A DNA stretch of 64,000 bases from Coprinellus micaceus (lineage: Eukaryota > Basidiomycota > Agaricomycetes > Agaricales > Psathyrellaceae), in contig OX596334.1 in NCBI GenBank assembly GCA_951394405.1, positions 1,116,001 to 1,180,000 of the forward strand, read 5' to 3'. Under the pieces are notes generated by a model that was not told the DNA's origin, made no database searches, and saw only the letters and a list, made by a program, of their open reading frames with translations. Below are positions 1 to 10,799 of this stretch, piece after piece (position 1 is the stretch's first letter; each line of letters starts with the position of its first letter). A program made the position numbers and the translations under genes.

Positions 1-1588
1 CCTCCAACACTTCATCAACCTCTTCTTCGTCTTCGCCTTCGCCAACGACCTCCTCAACCTTCCTCTTCGTACCAGCCGTACTTTTCTCTCTAGGCACAAC
101 CTCAAACTCCCCATCTCCCTTCCCAACATTCACATTCGCCCCACTCCTTTCGACGTTCTCCCTTGCCTTCACCTCCGCCTTCAGAATCTCCTCTTCGTCG
201 ATGTCCGAGTCCATGGCGTCATGGCGTGCCCAGGCGTCATCGTCATCGTCGGCGTTACCGAAGAGGGACGAGAGGAGGTCGAGGGCGGCGGACGTTTCGT
301 GTGCGATGATTGATGTCGTGCCATCGGGTGTGGTGGTGGAGAGGGATTTGGGAGGTGGGGAGAGGGTGGGCGAGGGCTGGGGAGGCAGGACGCTGGGTTT
401 TGGAGGTGATGGTGCGGGAACGGTGGGTTGAGTTTGGGGTTCCGGTGCAGGTTTCCGCTTTTCTTCTTCCTCCATCTCCTCATCCTCCTCCTCTTCGCCT
501 TCGCTAGTCTCCTCATCACTCTCTCCCTCTTCTTCACTTTCACGACTCTCCTCCGGCAGAATATCCCCGCCCTTCCCACCTCCCACCTTCCCGACGCCCT
601 GGCTCTCCAAAAACATCCCCTTCAACAACGTACTCTCCCACTTCGTCACATCAATCGTCACCCTCCTCGCTCTCACCATCGGGTCCTTTTTCCTCTTCCT
701 CTTCTCTTCCCCGTCCTTCCCTTTACCCCCCTTGCCTTTCTCTCCACTGGTCTTTGTCTGCTTACCTTTCGTATAATGCGACCCCCCACTCGCAGCTACA
801 GCGCTCTTCGCCTTGGCCTTCTCCTCTAACGTCGGGGGAAGGGGGTGGTCAGGCCTCACCCTAATCGTCCTGAGTACTCGCCCCATCTCGGTCACCTTCC
901 ACCCGCTCTTCTCCACCGCGGACGAGGGCGTAACAGGGGTCATGTCCGCCGCGTGCACACCGTCGAGGCGTTGGCGTTTTCGTTTGGGTTTCAATTCTGC
1001 GGTGGATGCAGCAGCTTCCCGTTCGGCTGCTAGTCTAGAGACGGAGATGAAGGTCAACGGTGGGGAAGGAGGGAGTATAGGAAGGATATGGAGAAGATGA
1101 AGAAGAGGGCGTACCGTTCGCGATAGTCCGGTTTGGCCTCAGCGATTCGAAGTTTGGCGCCTTTCCATGTCGACCCGCTGAGAACGTTCATACCTTTAAA
1201 AACCGAAACATGAGTGTATTAGCACCCTCCCTTCAGCTTGCCTCGTTCCCAAATGCACTCGAACGAGCAAGCCCCTGTACTCACATCTCGATAACTTCCC
1301 CACATTCGTGTTCAGGGTTACATACGCAAACGCCCGCGGCCTCCCCACCGCATCCACCATGCCCATCCCGTCCACGGCCTCCACGGTCCCAAAGGTTGAC
1401 AGCCTCTTGTTCAAGTCATCCAGCGTAATCGCTGGTGTGAGTCCAGAGATGTGGAGGCGCTTGGTTACTGGGGCATCGGGATTTTGAGCTTTAGAGGTCG
1501 ATGGAGCTGGAGCAGCCTTGTTGGTCGAAGAAGACGCCTTTGTAGGCGATTGGAGCGAGGACTTGGATTTATTTTGTATTGAATCCAT
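1..1588 (-). CDS. RRM-domain protein, NOL8-like (3' part off window)
   Basis: Likely a nucleolar RNA-binding protein of ribosome biogenesis, of the NOL8 kind. I splice three exons: 1588-1285, 1193-1115 and 1034 to the window edge. Phases match (GTGAGT and GTACGC donors, AG acceptors). The start is the ATG at 1588. A Ser/Ala/Lys-rich leader of about 40 residues precedes an RRM at residues 45-125: RNP2-like LHISGL, RNP1-like RAFAYVTL, then TWKGAKLRIAEAKPDYRER, which resembles the WKGGTLQIQLAK segment of NOL8. The remainder is low complexity: KRKRQR-type basic patches, a long Glu/Ser acidic run and a Pro/Ser stretch. The C-terminus is off the left end, so length cannot be judged. Assignment to NOL8 rests on the RRM plus the WKG motif only; a generic RRM protein is the alternative. 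Confidence 0.7.
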
Positions 1589-2228
1589 GCTGGACTTTCA
1601 AAGGACAGAGAGGTCGGTCAGAGAACACGATGATATTGGTGCAAGGCGCTGATTGGTCACAGAAAACCGTGCATTGACCCCGGTATTTGGCCCTTATTTG
1701 GCTCCGGGTCAAAGCGTGCCTGATGGACGCTAAGCGCCCGTCGGAATCAGCCGAAATGATTACGACGGTAGCTGCGCAGCACCGAAAGGTAACCTCATGC
1801 CCATTTTTACCACGGCGATTGGGATTTTATGAAAGCCTCGCGCTGTACCGTACATCTCGGCCGATGCATACCAACGTAATGAAAATCCATCTGATTGGGT
1901 GCGTCGAATACTAATCATTCCCGACTACCGCTTATATTGAATGAATCCGCAGTCCCCAACACCCTCGTCCCACGTGTATTCCACTTCCAAGCTCCCTTCA
2001 TGGAATGCCGTGCACCAAGCACCCGTTCACCGTTATACACGCTCGGTCCTCGCGTATGTCATTGATGATTGCGAGGCCGCCTGACGTCACCCTCGACGCT
2101 CATATAAACCGAGCGTCTGCGGGGGGGCAGGGAAAGCCTCGTTTCTCGCCCCACCCCGACCTTTACTAAACTCTACCTCAAACCACTCTCGAACGCCAGA
2201 CAACAGTCAACCCCGAAGAAGTGAAGAT
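1589..2228. other. Divergent intergenic region
   Basis: 640 bp between two divergent starts. I see no open gene. It holds a CACGTG at 1971-1976 and a TATA-like CATATAAAC at 2100-2108, about 120 bp before the plus-strand ATG, with a pyrimidine-rich stretch after it that is typical of a fungal transcription start. Confidence 0.5.
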
Positions 2229-3589
2229 ATGGCTACGCTCGTGCTGGGAGCCTTGACTTATATCCAACAAACAATCAACGCATGGCGACACCCCGCACCG
2301 CAGAAGACTGATAGCCCGCTAAAGGCGGGGGTTCTCTGCGCCGATTCACTCGACACCACCGGTCGTACGCCCCTCTTCCGCCCATTCACCCTGAACCGAA
2401 GTGCTGACACCCCAAATACTCACTCACAGTAATCGACCCCACCAAAACCCACCCAGACGTCCTCCTCTGGGGCCTCGCCTCCTCCTCCCCCTCCTCCACC
2501 ACCTCCCTCTCAACCCTCCACGCCTTCAAAACCACCTACCCCTCCTACCCCGCCCTCCTCTCCGACCCCCAAATCGACTTCGTCTACATCTCCCTCCCCA
2601 CCTCCCTCCACTTCGAATGGGCGTCCAAGTCCCTGCAGGCCGGGAAACACGTTCTCATTGGCGGGAGCACGGGAGGAGGAGGAAGCGGAGCGTTCACCTC
2701 CAATGCACTCGAGGCTGAGGCGTTGGCAAAGCTTGCAGAGGAGAAAGGGCTGGTATGCATAGACGCAGGGTCGTCACATTGGAGTTTCCATCCCGCTGCG
2801 CACCGGTTCCGCGAGATCTTGAATTCAGGTGCCCTGGGCAAAATCGTGAAGACCGAAGCGCAGATGACGCTGGGCACCCCGGTTGTACCGAAAGACGACG
2901 GGAGGTGGCAGTATGATGGCGGCGGGGGGAGTTTGATGGAGTTGGGGTCGAGCGTGCTGGGGGTGACGAGGTTCGCAGTGGGCGCGGGCATGCCGGAGAA
3001 GGTGTTGTTCGCAAAGGCCTACCCTGCGGAGCACGACGCGAGGGTTGATGCGAGTATGCACGCGACGCTGAAGTTTAGCAGGAACTCTACCAAGAATAGG
3101 GACGCAACTGGGAGTAGGGATGCGAACGGAAATGGAAGCGCGGGTGAAGAAGACGTATACAGCGCGATATACACCGACCTCGCTCGGCCATGGTGGCACG
3201 GCCTCATCCCCCGCATCTGGGAACTCCCCTCCATCCTCGTCGAAACCACCCACTCCGAAGTCTACTTCTACAACTTCCATTCTCCCCACCTATACCACTA
3301 CATCGCCATCACCGACAAATGCACCGGCAGGACGTCCTATGAGCAACGTTACAAGGGAGGTCCTGTATGGGGCGAGAGTGGGGAAGAGAAGGAGAGGGGC
3401 GAAGCGCATTGGAGTACTCATCGATACATGCTGGAGGCGTTTGTAGATAGGGTGAGAGGGAGGGAGTCGGAGCGGGTTTGGTGGTGCGATGGGAGGGAGA
3501 GTGTGGAGGGGATGAAGGCGGTGGATGAGGTGTATAGGGAGTGTGGGCTGTCGATTCGCCCTACGAGTACGTATCTGCTGAGGCCGTAA
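2229..3589 (+). CDS. Gfo/Idh/MocA-family oxidoreductase, EKP motif missing
   Basis: NAD(P)-dependent oxidoreductase fold of the dimeric dihydrodiol / D-xylose dehydrogenase type. Preferred model: exon 1 2229-2364, intron 2365-2429 (GTACGC...CTGAC...CACAG), exon 2 2430-3589, 431 aa. This intron makes the spacing between GVLCAD and THPDVLLWGLAS match the family's GVLGAA...HPEV region. A 29-nt intron from 2401 would also keep the frame but is too short. The N-terminal Rossmann part is followed by IDFVYISLPTSLHFEWA and KHVLI. The family then has EKP with the catalytic lysine. Here KHVLI runs into a Gly/Ser stretch (GGSTGGGGSG) and returns to homology at SNALEAEAL. HPAAHRFREIL and the GGSLMELGS region are recognisable. 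The first residues form a hydrophobic stretch. Without EKP it may be catalytically impaired. Confidence 0.75.
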
Positions 3590-4099
3590 TCATGATTATA
3601 TCACAAGTATGCCCCTGACTTAGTTATGGTATTGTATAGTAGACATCTATGTAAGTAGCTCTTATGTCCCCCTATTTTGGCTGAGATACGGCCTATTCGT
3701 CCGCCAACCGTTGGTTTCGTGAACCACGTTTAACTTAAGCACTCATCTATGATGCGTGCGCCGAGAAGCGAACAAGTACGCTCCCACTCTCAAAGCGCTC
3801 TTGACCGATCCTACTAATAAAACCATCCCTGCCCCTCCCACTCGTGCTCGAGCTCTTTCGCGGGCAGGGCGCCGCCGAACTTGAAGCATTTCAGACCTGG
3901 AAGAGGCACCGTCTCGCCAAGGTTGCAAAAGGTAGTCGCAATACCTGAAACGACATTATTCGGCACCATGACACTGTAGTAGATCGCGAGATGGTGCGTA
4001 TGCATTATAAAGTACAGTAAACTAGACAGGGGGCGATTGAAAGGGGGAAAAGAATTGGGGGAGTGAGAGAGAAAAATCGAGCTGACTAGGAGACCCCAT
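3590..4099. other. Convergent intergenic region
   Basis: 510 bp between the 3' ends of the oxidoreductase and FunK1 gene A. No gene is supported. An open minus-strand stretch ending at 3814 has no recognisable domain; it could be an extra 3' exon of gene A, but gene A already ends in an in-frame TGA after a complete tail. Confidence 0.4.
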
Positions 4100-6540
4100 T
4101 CAGGCGCTACCAGAGTTCGTCGGCCCAACCAACACATCACCGCCTTCCCTTTCACTTTTGGCCACAGACGAGGTACTAGAGCCGACGGATTTGGGGACAT
4201 TGCTGCGGGATCTCTTGTTGGGCGTACCGCCCTCTTCGGCGCCCTCAGATGGGCGCTTCTTGCGTGGCGGAGGAATAGCTTCGATCTGAGAGTGCATTGA
4301 GGTTTCGCCGACGCTCTCCACAGGATCAGGGTGCGCCGCTGGAGCTGTAAGTCGGGACGAGAGAGGGGCAGCAGCCCGATGCGGACCGGGCTGGAGACGA
4401 GCTTCTTCAGCGTTGAGACCCTCTTGCTCAAGCTGGGTGATCGTTTGCACGAGTGCACCCTTCACCTCATCGAAGTAGGCGTCCACATCCCCGGCCAGCT
4501 CCGTGTACGCCTCCCTCTTCTGCTCATCGTTGGTGTGGCCGTCCTCCCGGATATCAGCTTTCCTCTCCAGGATCTTGACAACAACCTTTTGAAAGCCCTT
4601 TAAAAGGGCTTTGAAAGGTGCACCCCAATAGGATGGGAGCTGCTTGAGAGGTAGGGGGCATAGCATAAAGCCGACTTTGAGTGATGCGAGCAGCGTGAAC
4701 TCCTCGTCGCTTGACCAATGCCTTAAGAATGAGGGGGCTTGAGCCGTCTGTTGGCCGGGGGCCACAAACAAGAAGATGATATGACACAAGACGTAGAAGA
4801 AAGCTTCCAAATCATCCGTGTAATCCTGAGGAGGTGGGGGTTTGATGTCCAAGCCCCGCAGGACTGACACCGACTGGTACAAGCGTGTTCCCTTTCCGAT
4901 CCGTTAGCACGACTGAAACTCGTTAGAATGTATTCAATGGATACTTACAGTCAGGGGAGTCGAGGGAACCGTGGAGATGCCATTTGCAGTTCGGACAGCT
5001 ACGTCCAGATCAATGAGACGCCCCAGATTCCCCTGAGGAGCATCCGGGGGCCCAAAGAGAATATTTTGGACAGATATATCCCGGTGCAATATCCCTCGGT
5101 CGAAGAGCTTTTTGTGCCCTAAAACCAACAGCGTCAGATTAGTGCAAGAGAGTGAGCGTGGGATGGCGAACATACCGACAAATGCGTCCAGAAAAGCCCG
5201 TAGGAAGTCCAGGCGATTCTTGAAATACCAAATGGAAGCGCCGTACTTCTTCATGACAACGCGGAGCTTGATGCGATTGTAGAAGCCCGGCGGTGTCCAC
5301 TTTGGGGGACGGTACTCGCATGTCTGTGCGCAGAAATCTTGGTACGCGAGCATCTCCACAACCCCAGGGAGGCCGAGGGCCATGCGCAAATGTTCCACTT
5401 CCGACGTTCGCGTATCCGTGCGCCAGGCATCCTTGATCAGCACGGATTCGTGTGTGACAGGGTGAGTCGCGTGCCACCCCACCGTCCCGCGACCTCGAAT
5501 GCTTGGGCGGACGAGAGGAGGTTCTTCCATGTTCAGATCGTATGTGACGGTTGACGAGGTTTCATTCTCCGAGTCGCGTTCGTCGACCTTCACCGTGCCC
5601 GATACCTTCTTTCCGGTGACATCATCGATCACCCACTGGACGGAGGTATCCAGCCCCAAAACCTTCTCGTTTGGAGAAGATATCCCCAAGATAAGGCGGA
5701 CAAAGATTTCCTTCTCCTTGTGAATGTCGACGAGAGGGCTGACGTAGACCCCACTGCGATCGTAGTGGACGAGGCGGACGTGGTTTTCTGTCACCATGAG
5801 GGAGCGCGCGTAATGCCGATTCGGTTGCTGGAAGAATATCTGTCTACAGACGAGACCTGTGAGTTAACCGCGGAGCGAACCCAAAGTATTAGAACTCACC
5901 TGCAGTAGATCGCGAGCTGTGCAGCCTGTTTCAACCTATCTCCTTTCTCCTTATCCGTCCGAGCGTTGATAACCGCGGCGATGTTTGTATAGCCCAAGCC
6001 ACCGGACTGTTCCAAGGCCTGGGGGGCCTCAAAGGAAGGACCTGTAGCCTTGATAGAGATCTCTGGATGGCTTGCGTGCTTGCCGTTGTCGTGGGCCAGG
6101 CGAAGATTGTGAGAGTCAACAGCAGAACGGGAAACGCCTGGTTCGAAGGAAGGATAGAAATGGGCGATGATGCGAGTTACGATCTCGGTGAGAGGTGGGA
6201 TAAGTTCTGTTTCCTCAGCCGGGGTGTCGGGAAGGACTTCCCAACGGTTTGTCTTCGCATCGTAGCCTGACGCCGGTGTCTTAAGATACTCCGCTACCTG
6301 GTCGTCGGTCGCGAGGTCGCAATACAGCTTCCTAACCCAATCCAACTTCACCTGGTATACCTTGTCCCCAACCTCTTCCCACAAAGCATCCTCCTGCTCT
6401 TGCTTCTTGTCCCTGCTGGTCTGACTATATCCGGGTTTCCTGTGTGTAGGGTTCCTCATGTCCTGGGGCAGCGAGAGGATGTACTCGACTGCAGATAGCA
6501 GCCCCGTTGCCGGCTCGTCCACATCAAGTCCCGCGGGCAT
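4100..6540 (-). CDS. FunK1 protein kinase A (subtype 1)
   Basis: Fungal-specific Ser/Thr-type kinase of the FunK1 family. Exons 6540-5900, 5843-5176, 5118-4949 and 4891-4100 give 756 aa with phases 2, 1, 0. Residues 1-213 are the FunK1 N-terminal region (IDxxxILSLPQ, RDKKQEQE, IKATGPSFE, GYTNIAAVI). The kinase begins at FFQQPNRHYARSL, with a Gly-rich RGRGTVGW and the ATP-anchoring Lys in VLIKDAWR near residue 351. The catalytic loop HRDISVQNIL is at about 447. LIDLD replaces DFG, followed by GTRLYQS and DDLEAFFYVLCH. The tail carries RKKRPSEG...NKRSRS, a bipartite nuclear-localisation-like signal. A CGATCACGTG element lies 128 bp upstream. Substrates of FunK1 kinases are unknown. Confidence 0.88.
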
Positions 6541-6668
6541 AATGAAAGGAAGTACGGGGCGACGCGCGTAGAGGGGAAGTTGGTGGGAGGAGCAAAGGGT
6601 GCTTTCAGGCTCCGCAGAACAATGCGACGCGACCAGGGTGCCGCTAATGGTACCGAACTTGGCCTACA

Positions 6669-6678
6669 CACGTGATCG
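6669..6678 (-). promoter_or_regulatory. CGATCACGTG element upstream of kinase A
   Basis: Exact 10-bp match on the minus strand, in the same orientation relative to the gene as in the other kinase promoters. It contains an E-box CACGTG, the type of site bound by bHLH factors. 128 bp separate it from the ATG. Confidence 0.6.
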
Positions 6679-6997
6679 CGGCCCGGCGGCGAAGTCCCAG
6701 GGTCTACCCGAAGTCCGAGTCGCTGCGTTTCGTTGAGAGTCTGAGACCCCTGATTCGGATTCCAATCGCAGACAAAGATTAGTAGTAAGACTTAGAGAAG
6801 CAGGTAGGCAGAACAGACCAAATTTTGATAACGATTTTAGGGTAGGAAGTTGGTAAGACGGTATCCATTCCAAACTCAATGATACACCTTTCTATAGTAC
6901 AAAAGTTATGCAACCCCGGAGGAAGCCAGTCGAGATCATTAAGAGATATAGCCATGGTCATGAGAAGGATATCTAGGAAGATATGTAGACGTCCAGT

Positions 6998-9686
6998 CTA
7001 ATTGTCGGGGTCAGACTCGTACTCATAGTCACCCTCCGAATCATGCTCCTGTGTGGTTTCGTTGTCAAAGTCCGATGCGTCCGAGAGCGGCGAGAGATAG
7101 TTCCTCATGCGCTTGCGATCTATGCCTTCGTCTTCGTTCTCCTCAGAGCCTCGCTTTGTTCCTTGCGATTCGAAATTGTGGAGTGGAATAGCGCTGGCGC
7201 GGTAATCGGGAGGGGGCACGGCAAGCACGCCGGAAAGAGGGAAGTGAGGGCAGCTCGCTGCGTAGTTGTCAGAGAGTTCCGGGTATGGCCTCAGCTCTTC
7301 AGGCGAAGGACCTTCTTTGACCAACTTCCCAATTGCACTTTCAAAAGCGGCCCTGATTTTGGCGACATGAGATGGCACCACCGCAGCGAGGTCCTCCTCC
7401 GCTGCCTTCCTTTCCTCCTCAGTCATGCTCTCTTCCTCGTACACCTCAATCTTCAAGCCAAGCAACTGCCCCATAATGTTCCTAAACTCGATAAGAAGGT
7501 CTTTGCAGGTATCACCCCACCAATTAGGAATATTATGACGCCGTATCGGTTCCCGGATGAAGGATTTCTTTGCGGCAGCCAGCATGTCCACCTCCATCGG
7601 GGTCAGCCAGCTACCTATGATGGGTAGCGACTTCTTCCACCGACCCGGTGCTTCGAAGACGAACATGATATGGCAAAGGACAAGCAAGAAGCCCTCCAGA
7701 TCATCAAGGTAGTCGTGTGGAGCTGAAGGCAAGGTCGGGCAAGCGTTGCAGATGGCGAAGTACGATTGGTACAATATGAATCCCTACGCAGGGGCGGCTC
7801 ATCAGCGCAAAACATTGGGGGAGGTTGAACCATAAACTTACCGTCCGTTCGTCTTTATTAAGGTCCCTCATGCTTCTGTCAGCCCAGATGGCCATATCAA
7901 GGTCGAGAAGCACGCCGTGTGGACCCTCGTTGGTGGAGCCCCCAAGGTTAATATTCTGCATCGATATATCCCGGTGCAAGATGTTGTGTTTGAATAGTCC
8001 TTGATGAGCTGTTCCACGTGAACGACTTGATGAGCAAGGTTTACGAGATCATCAGATGAGCATCCACGCACCTAGTATCACGGCAAGGAAGGCGCGCATG
8101 AGCTGAAGACGTGTTCTAAAGTACCACACCGACGTCCCGTACTTCTTCATGATTATCCTAAGCTTGACGCGGTTGTGGAACATCGCATCAAGCGCTTCGA
8201 ATCCCTCAGGTCGGTACCATTTAGTCTGCGCGCAGTTGTCTTGGAAGGCCAACATCTCGGCGACACCCTCGATTCCGCATTCCTTGACCCTCTTCAAGTA
8301 TTCGCTCTCCGCAACCCGGGTCCCAGTGCGCCATGATTCCTTGATCATAACCTTTCTCCCAGTGACACTGTGCTGCGCGTTCCAGATCGTAGTACCTCGC
8401 CCGCAAAGCGACGGCCGGACGAAAGGTGGTTCCTCCATGTCGATATTGTAGACCACGTTCTCGTGGGTCTGAGTCCTTTCGTCGTACTCCCGAACTGTCA
8501 TGGCCCCAGAGGATTTCATGCCAACTTCGTCGATGGTCCAGCGAATGGATGTGTCCAGACCGAGATCTTCCTCGCGGTAGGAAGACAGCCCCAAAATCCA
8601 ACGAATGAGTATATGTGCGCCGCCGGTTGGGGAGGAGTCGTGAATATCAAAATAGGGTGTTACGTAGCATCCGCTATGGTCGTAGTGGGCGAGTCGGACC
8701 TCCTTCTCGGTGAGGATGAGAGAACGGGAGAAGTTGCGATTCGGCTGCTGAATGAACATTTGCCTGCAATTTTCGCGGATGGTCAACCAGGTCGGTCATA
8801 AGCGGACGAAACAAACGTACATGTTGTAGACGCCGAGTTGCTTGGCTTGCTCATTGGCGCTACCCTTCTTCTTGCCAACTTTCACGTCGAAGACGGAGGC
8901 TATGTTGCTATATCCGAGGTCACTGCCCGATTCAACGCTGGGCCTTTCGAACGAAGGACCAGTGGCTTTGATCGCGAAGTCTGGTAAGGACTTGGACTTG
9001 CCGTTGTCGTGGGCGAGTCGCGACTTGTGGGTATCTAGAACCTCGCGCGTCGTGCCAGTGGTTGCCTCCTGAGGGTGTTTGTGTTTGAAGTATGCAAGAG
9101 CTGCGACGATGATGGGCAATATATCGTCGTACAAATTCTCCTCTTTCAGGTCCTCTCCCGAATTGGCGCGGTCGACATGCTTCCAGAGATGGACCCACTT
9201 CTTGCGTGTGCGGTTGTAGAGACTACAGTCTCGGAGGAAGTTGCTGATTTCTTCGTCGGTAGCGATGTCCGCATACAGCGCCCTTGCCCATTCTGCGGAT
9301 ACCTCCTTGACTTTCTTGCCCTTAAAAATGCCGAGCTCGGATTCCATAACTTTCCTGCCATCTCTTTGCTTAGTCTTGGGATTCCTGAGATTCTTGGATG
9401 CCGGAGTAGAATTTGTCTGTGAATTGGAGGCCCGGCGCCAGGCTTCTTCGAGAGTCCTTGGTGGAGGCGGAGCTTGGACCGCGTCGGTGGTCGGGAGTTC
9501 ACCATCGCGAAGACCATTATCATCGGAATTGCTCTCGAAAGCGGGAGGACTAGGGGTGTCAAGTTTGTTGGTGGGAGTACGAGGAAGATCGGGCGCTTCT
9601 GTGATCGGCGATCGCTGAGGAGTGGCGAGTGGCACCAGCCCAACGGGGTCAGGGCGGTTGGGTCCAGCAGGGCTGGTGGCAGGCAT
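6998..9686 (-). CDS. FunK1 protein kinase B (subtype 2)
   Basis: FunK1 kinase, exons 9686-8821, 8763-8072, 8008-7842 and 7783-6998, 836 aa, phases 2, 1, 0. The N-terminal region (288 aa) is Pro/Ser-rich at first, then has ATGPSFERP and GYSNIASVFDVK. The kinase starts at MFIQQPNRNFSRSL, with GRGTTIW, VMIKESWR, HRDISMQNIN, LLDLDMA in place of DFG, and YQSYFAICN. Exon 2 is 24 nt longer than in subtype 1, from an insertion around the IHDSSPTGG segment, a trait shared with the G/J type. The C-terminal tail is acidic with TKRGSEE...DRKRMRN, again a bipartite nuclear-type signal. A CGATCACGTG element lies 326 bp upstream, the largest distance in the set. Confidence 0.87.
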
Positions 9687-10799
9687 GGTAAGAGATGGCT
9701 GTGGAAGTCAGAAAGAAAAATGCGGATTACACTGCAAGAAAGGGCCAATTTCTCCACTCCCAACATCGTGGACACACGTTTGCAGACAGCTTTTTCCCCC
9801 CCAATGTAACAAAGGAGAACAAAGGAATGATGGGGAAAATCAAACCATCTAACACGATTTCACCACTGCGTATCCGCCGGATACATTGGGCCTTTCTTGC
9901 AGTGTTACCATGCTCGAGGTTTTATACCGTCCTTCAGACTCCGACGAACAATGGTTGCGAATCTCGTGGTTGCTTCCGAAGACGCGAGGCCCATATCCGC
10001 ATTAACCACCCGCACGTGATCGTGAACCATGGGGCGAGGCTCAACATTACTGTACCATTTCGAACAGTTCGACCAGAGGTCTGACTGCTGACCGATGTAC
10101 CGAAAAGCGATGTCCGACAGAAAGGGCCCTGACTTCTGGCACCCCTCAAATTCCGACAAACAGAGTTTTCCGTACGCACCCCGAGATCCGAGCATCAACC
10201 GAGCATTCCTGTTTCTCCCAATGCTGTATGAGTACAACAAGCTTGAAAATCGGCTGTTTCTCGCGAAGTTCACGAAGTGTCCCAATAATGCTGTGTCAGA
10301 GCTCCAAGTCTGGAGAGAGGTCATATTCACCTACACTGCTACATCATATGGCGACACCAGTCACTAACGACGACTTCTGAAGAATTTAAGGTGTCGCTTT
10401 TATCCTTTGCACAAGATCGCTCACCTCAGCCTCCATGTTGTTAACCCACCATGAAAGAGGAGTGTAGAGTCCATCGAAGGAGTCCGCGTAGTTCCGAGGC
10501 GCACTTTAAATTTTGTTCCAGGGAAGTTCGTTCAACCGGCCTGAGTCTTCTAAGGTCCGAAAACAAGGCGCAACCAGGCCCCCTTAAGATTTGGAAAGCA
10601 AAATGCGATAGTTGGTAAGTTAGGACCCGGTATTTAACCTTACCGTCGGAGCTTGGAGCTCGTCATACTTGAGTATTCACATTGCTATGCGTAGCGTATC
10701 CACAAGGTACTGTTAGCCCCCTTACGGACTCGTCCTCTCATGGTTGGAAGTACTAATAGTCCCTCGTCTACACCTGACATGATGGACAGGAGGGACGTC
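9687..10799. other. Intergenic region between kinases B and C
   Basis: 1.1 kb holding the B promoter with its E-box element and the 3' flank of C. Several short open frames cross it but none has a domain, a plausible start context or splice structure. No repeat was recognised. Confidence 0.5.
10013..10022 (-). promoter_or_regulatory. CGATCACGTG element upstream of kinase B
   Basis: Exact match on the minus strand, 326 bp before the ATG at 9686, in the same orientation relative to the gene as the other kinase elements. Confidence 0.55.

Noticed and set aside
1971..1976. CACGTG sites at 1971 and 16293 as further members of the kinase element
   Set aside because: Both continue as CACGTGTA and lack the CGAT extension; a bare hexamer is expected many times in 64 kb.
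2401..2429. A 29-nt GT...AG intron in the oxidoreductase gene
   Set aside because: It keeps the frame, but it is shorter than plausible; the intron 2365-2429 uses the same acceptor, keeps the frame and fits the family spacing better.
8221..8601. Long frames opposite or out of frame with kinase exon 2 (also at 22738, 57932 and 61106)
   Set aside because: They recur in several paralogues only because the real kinase frame is conserved; none has its own start context or domain.
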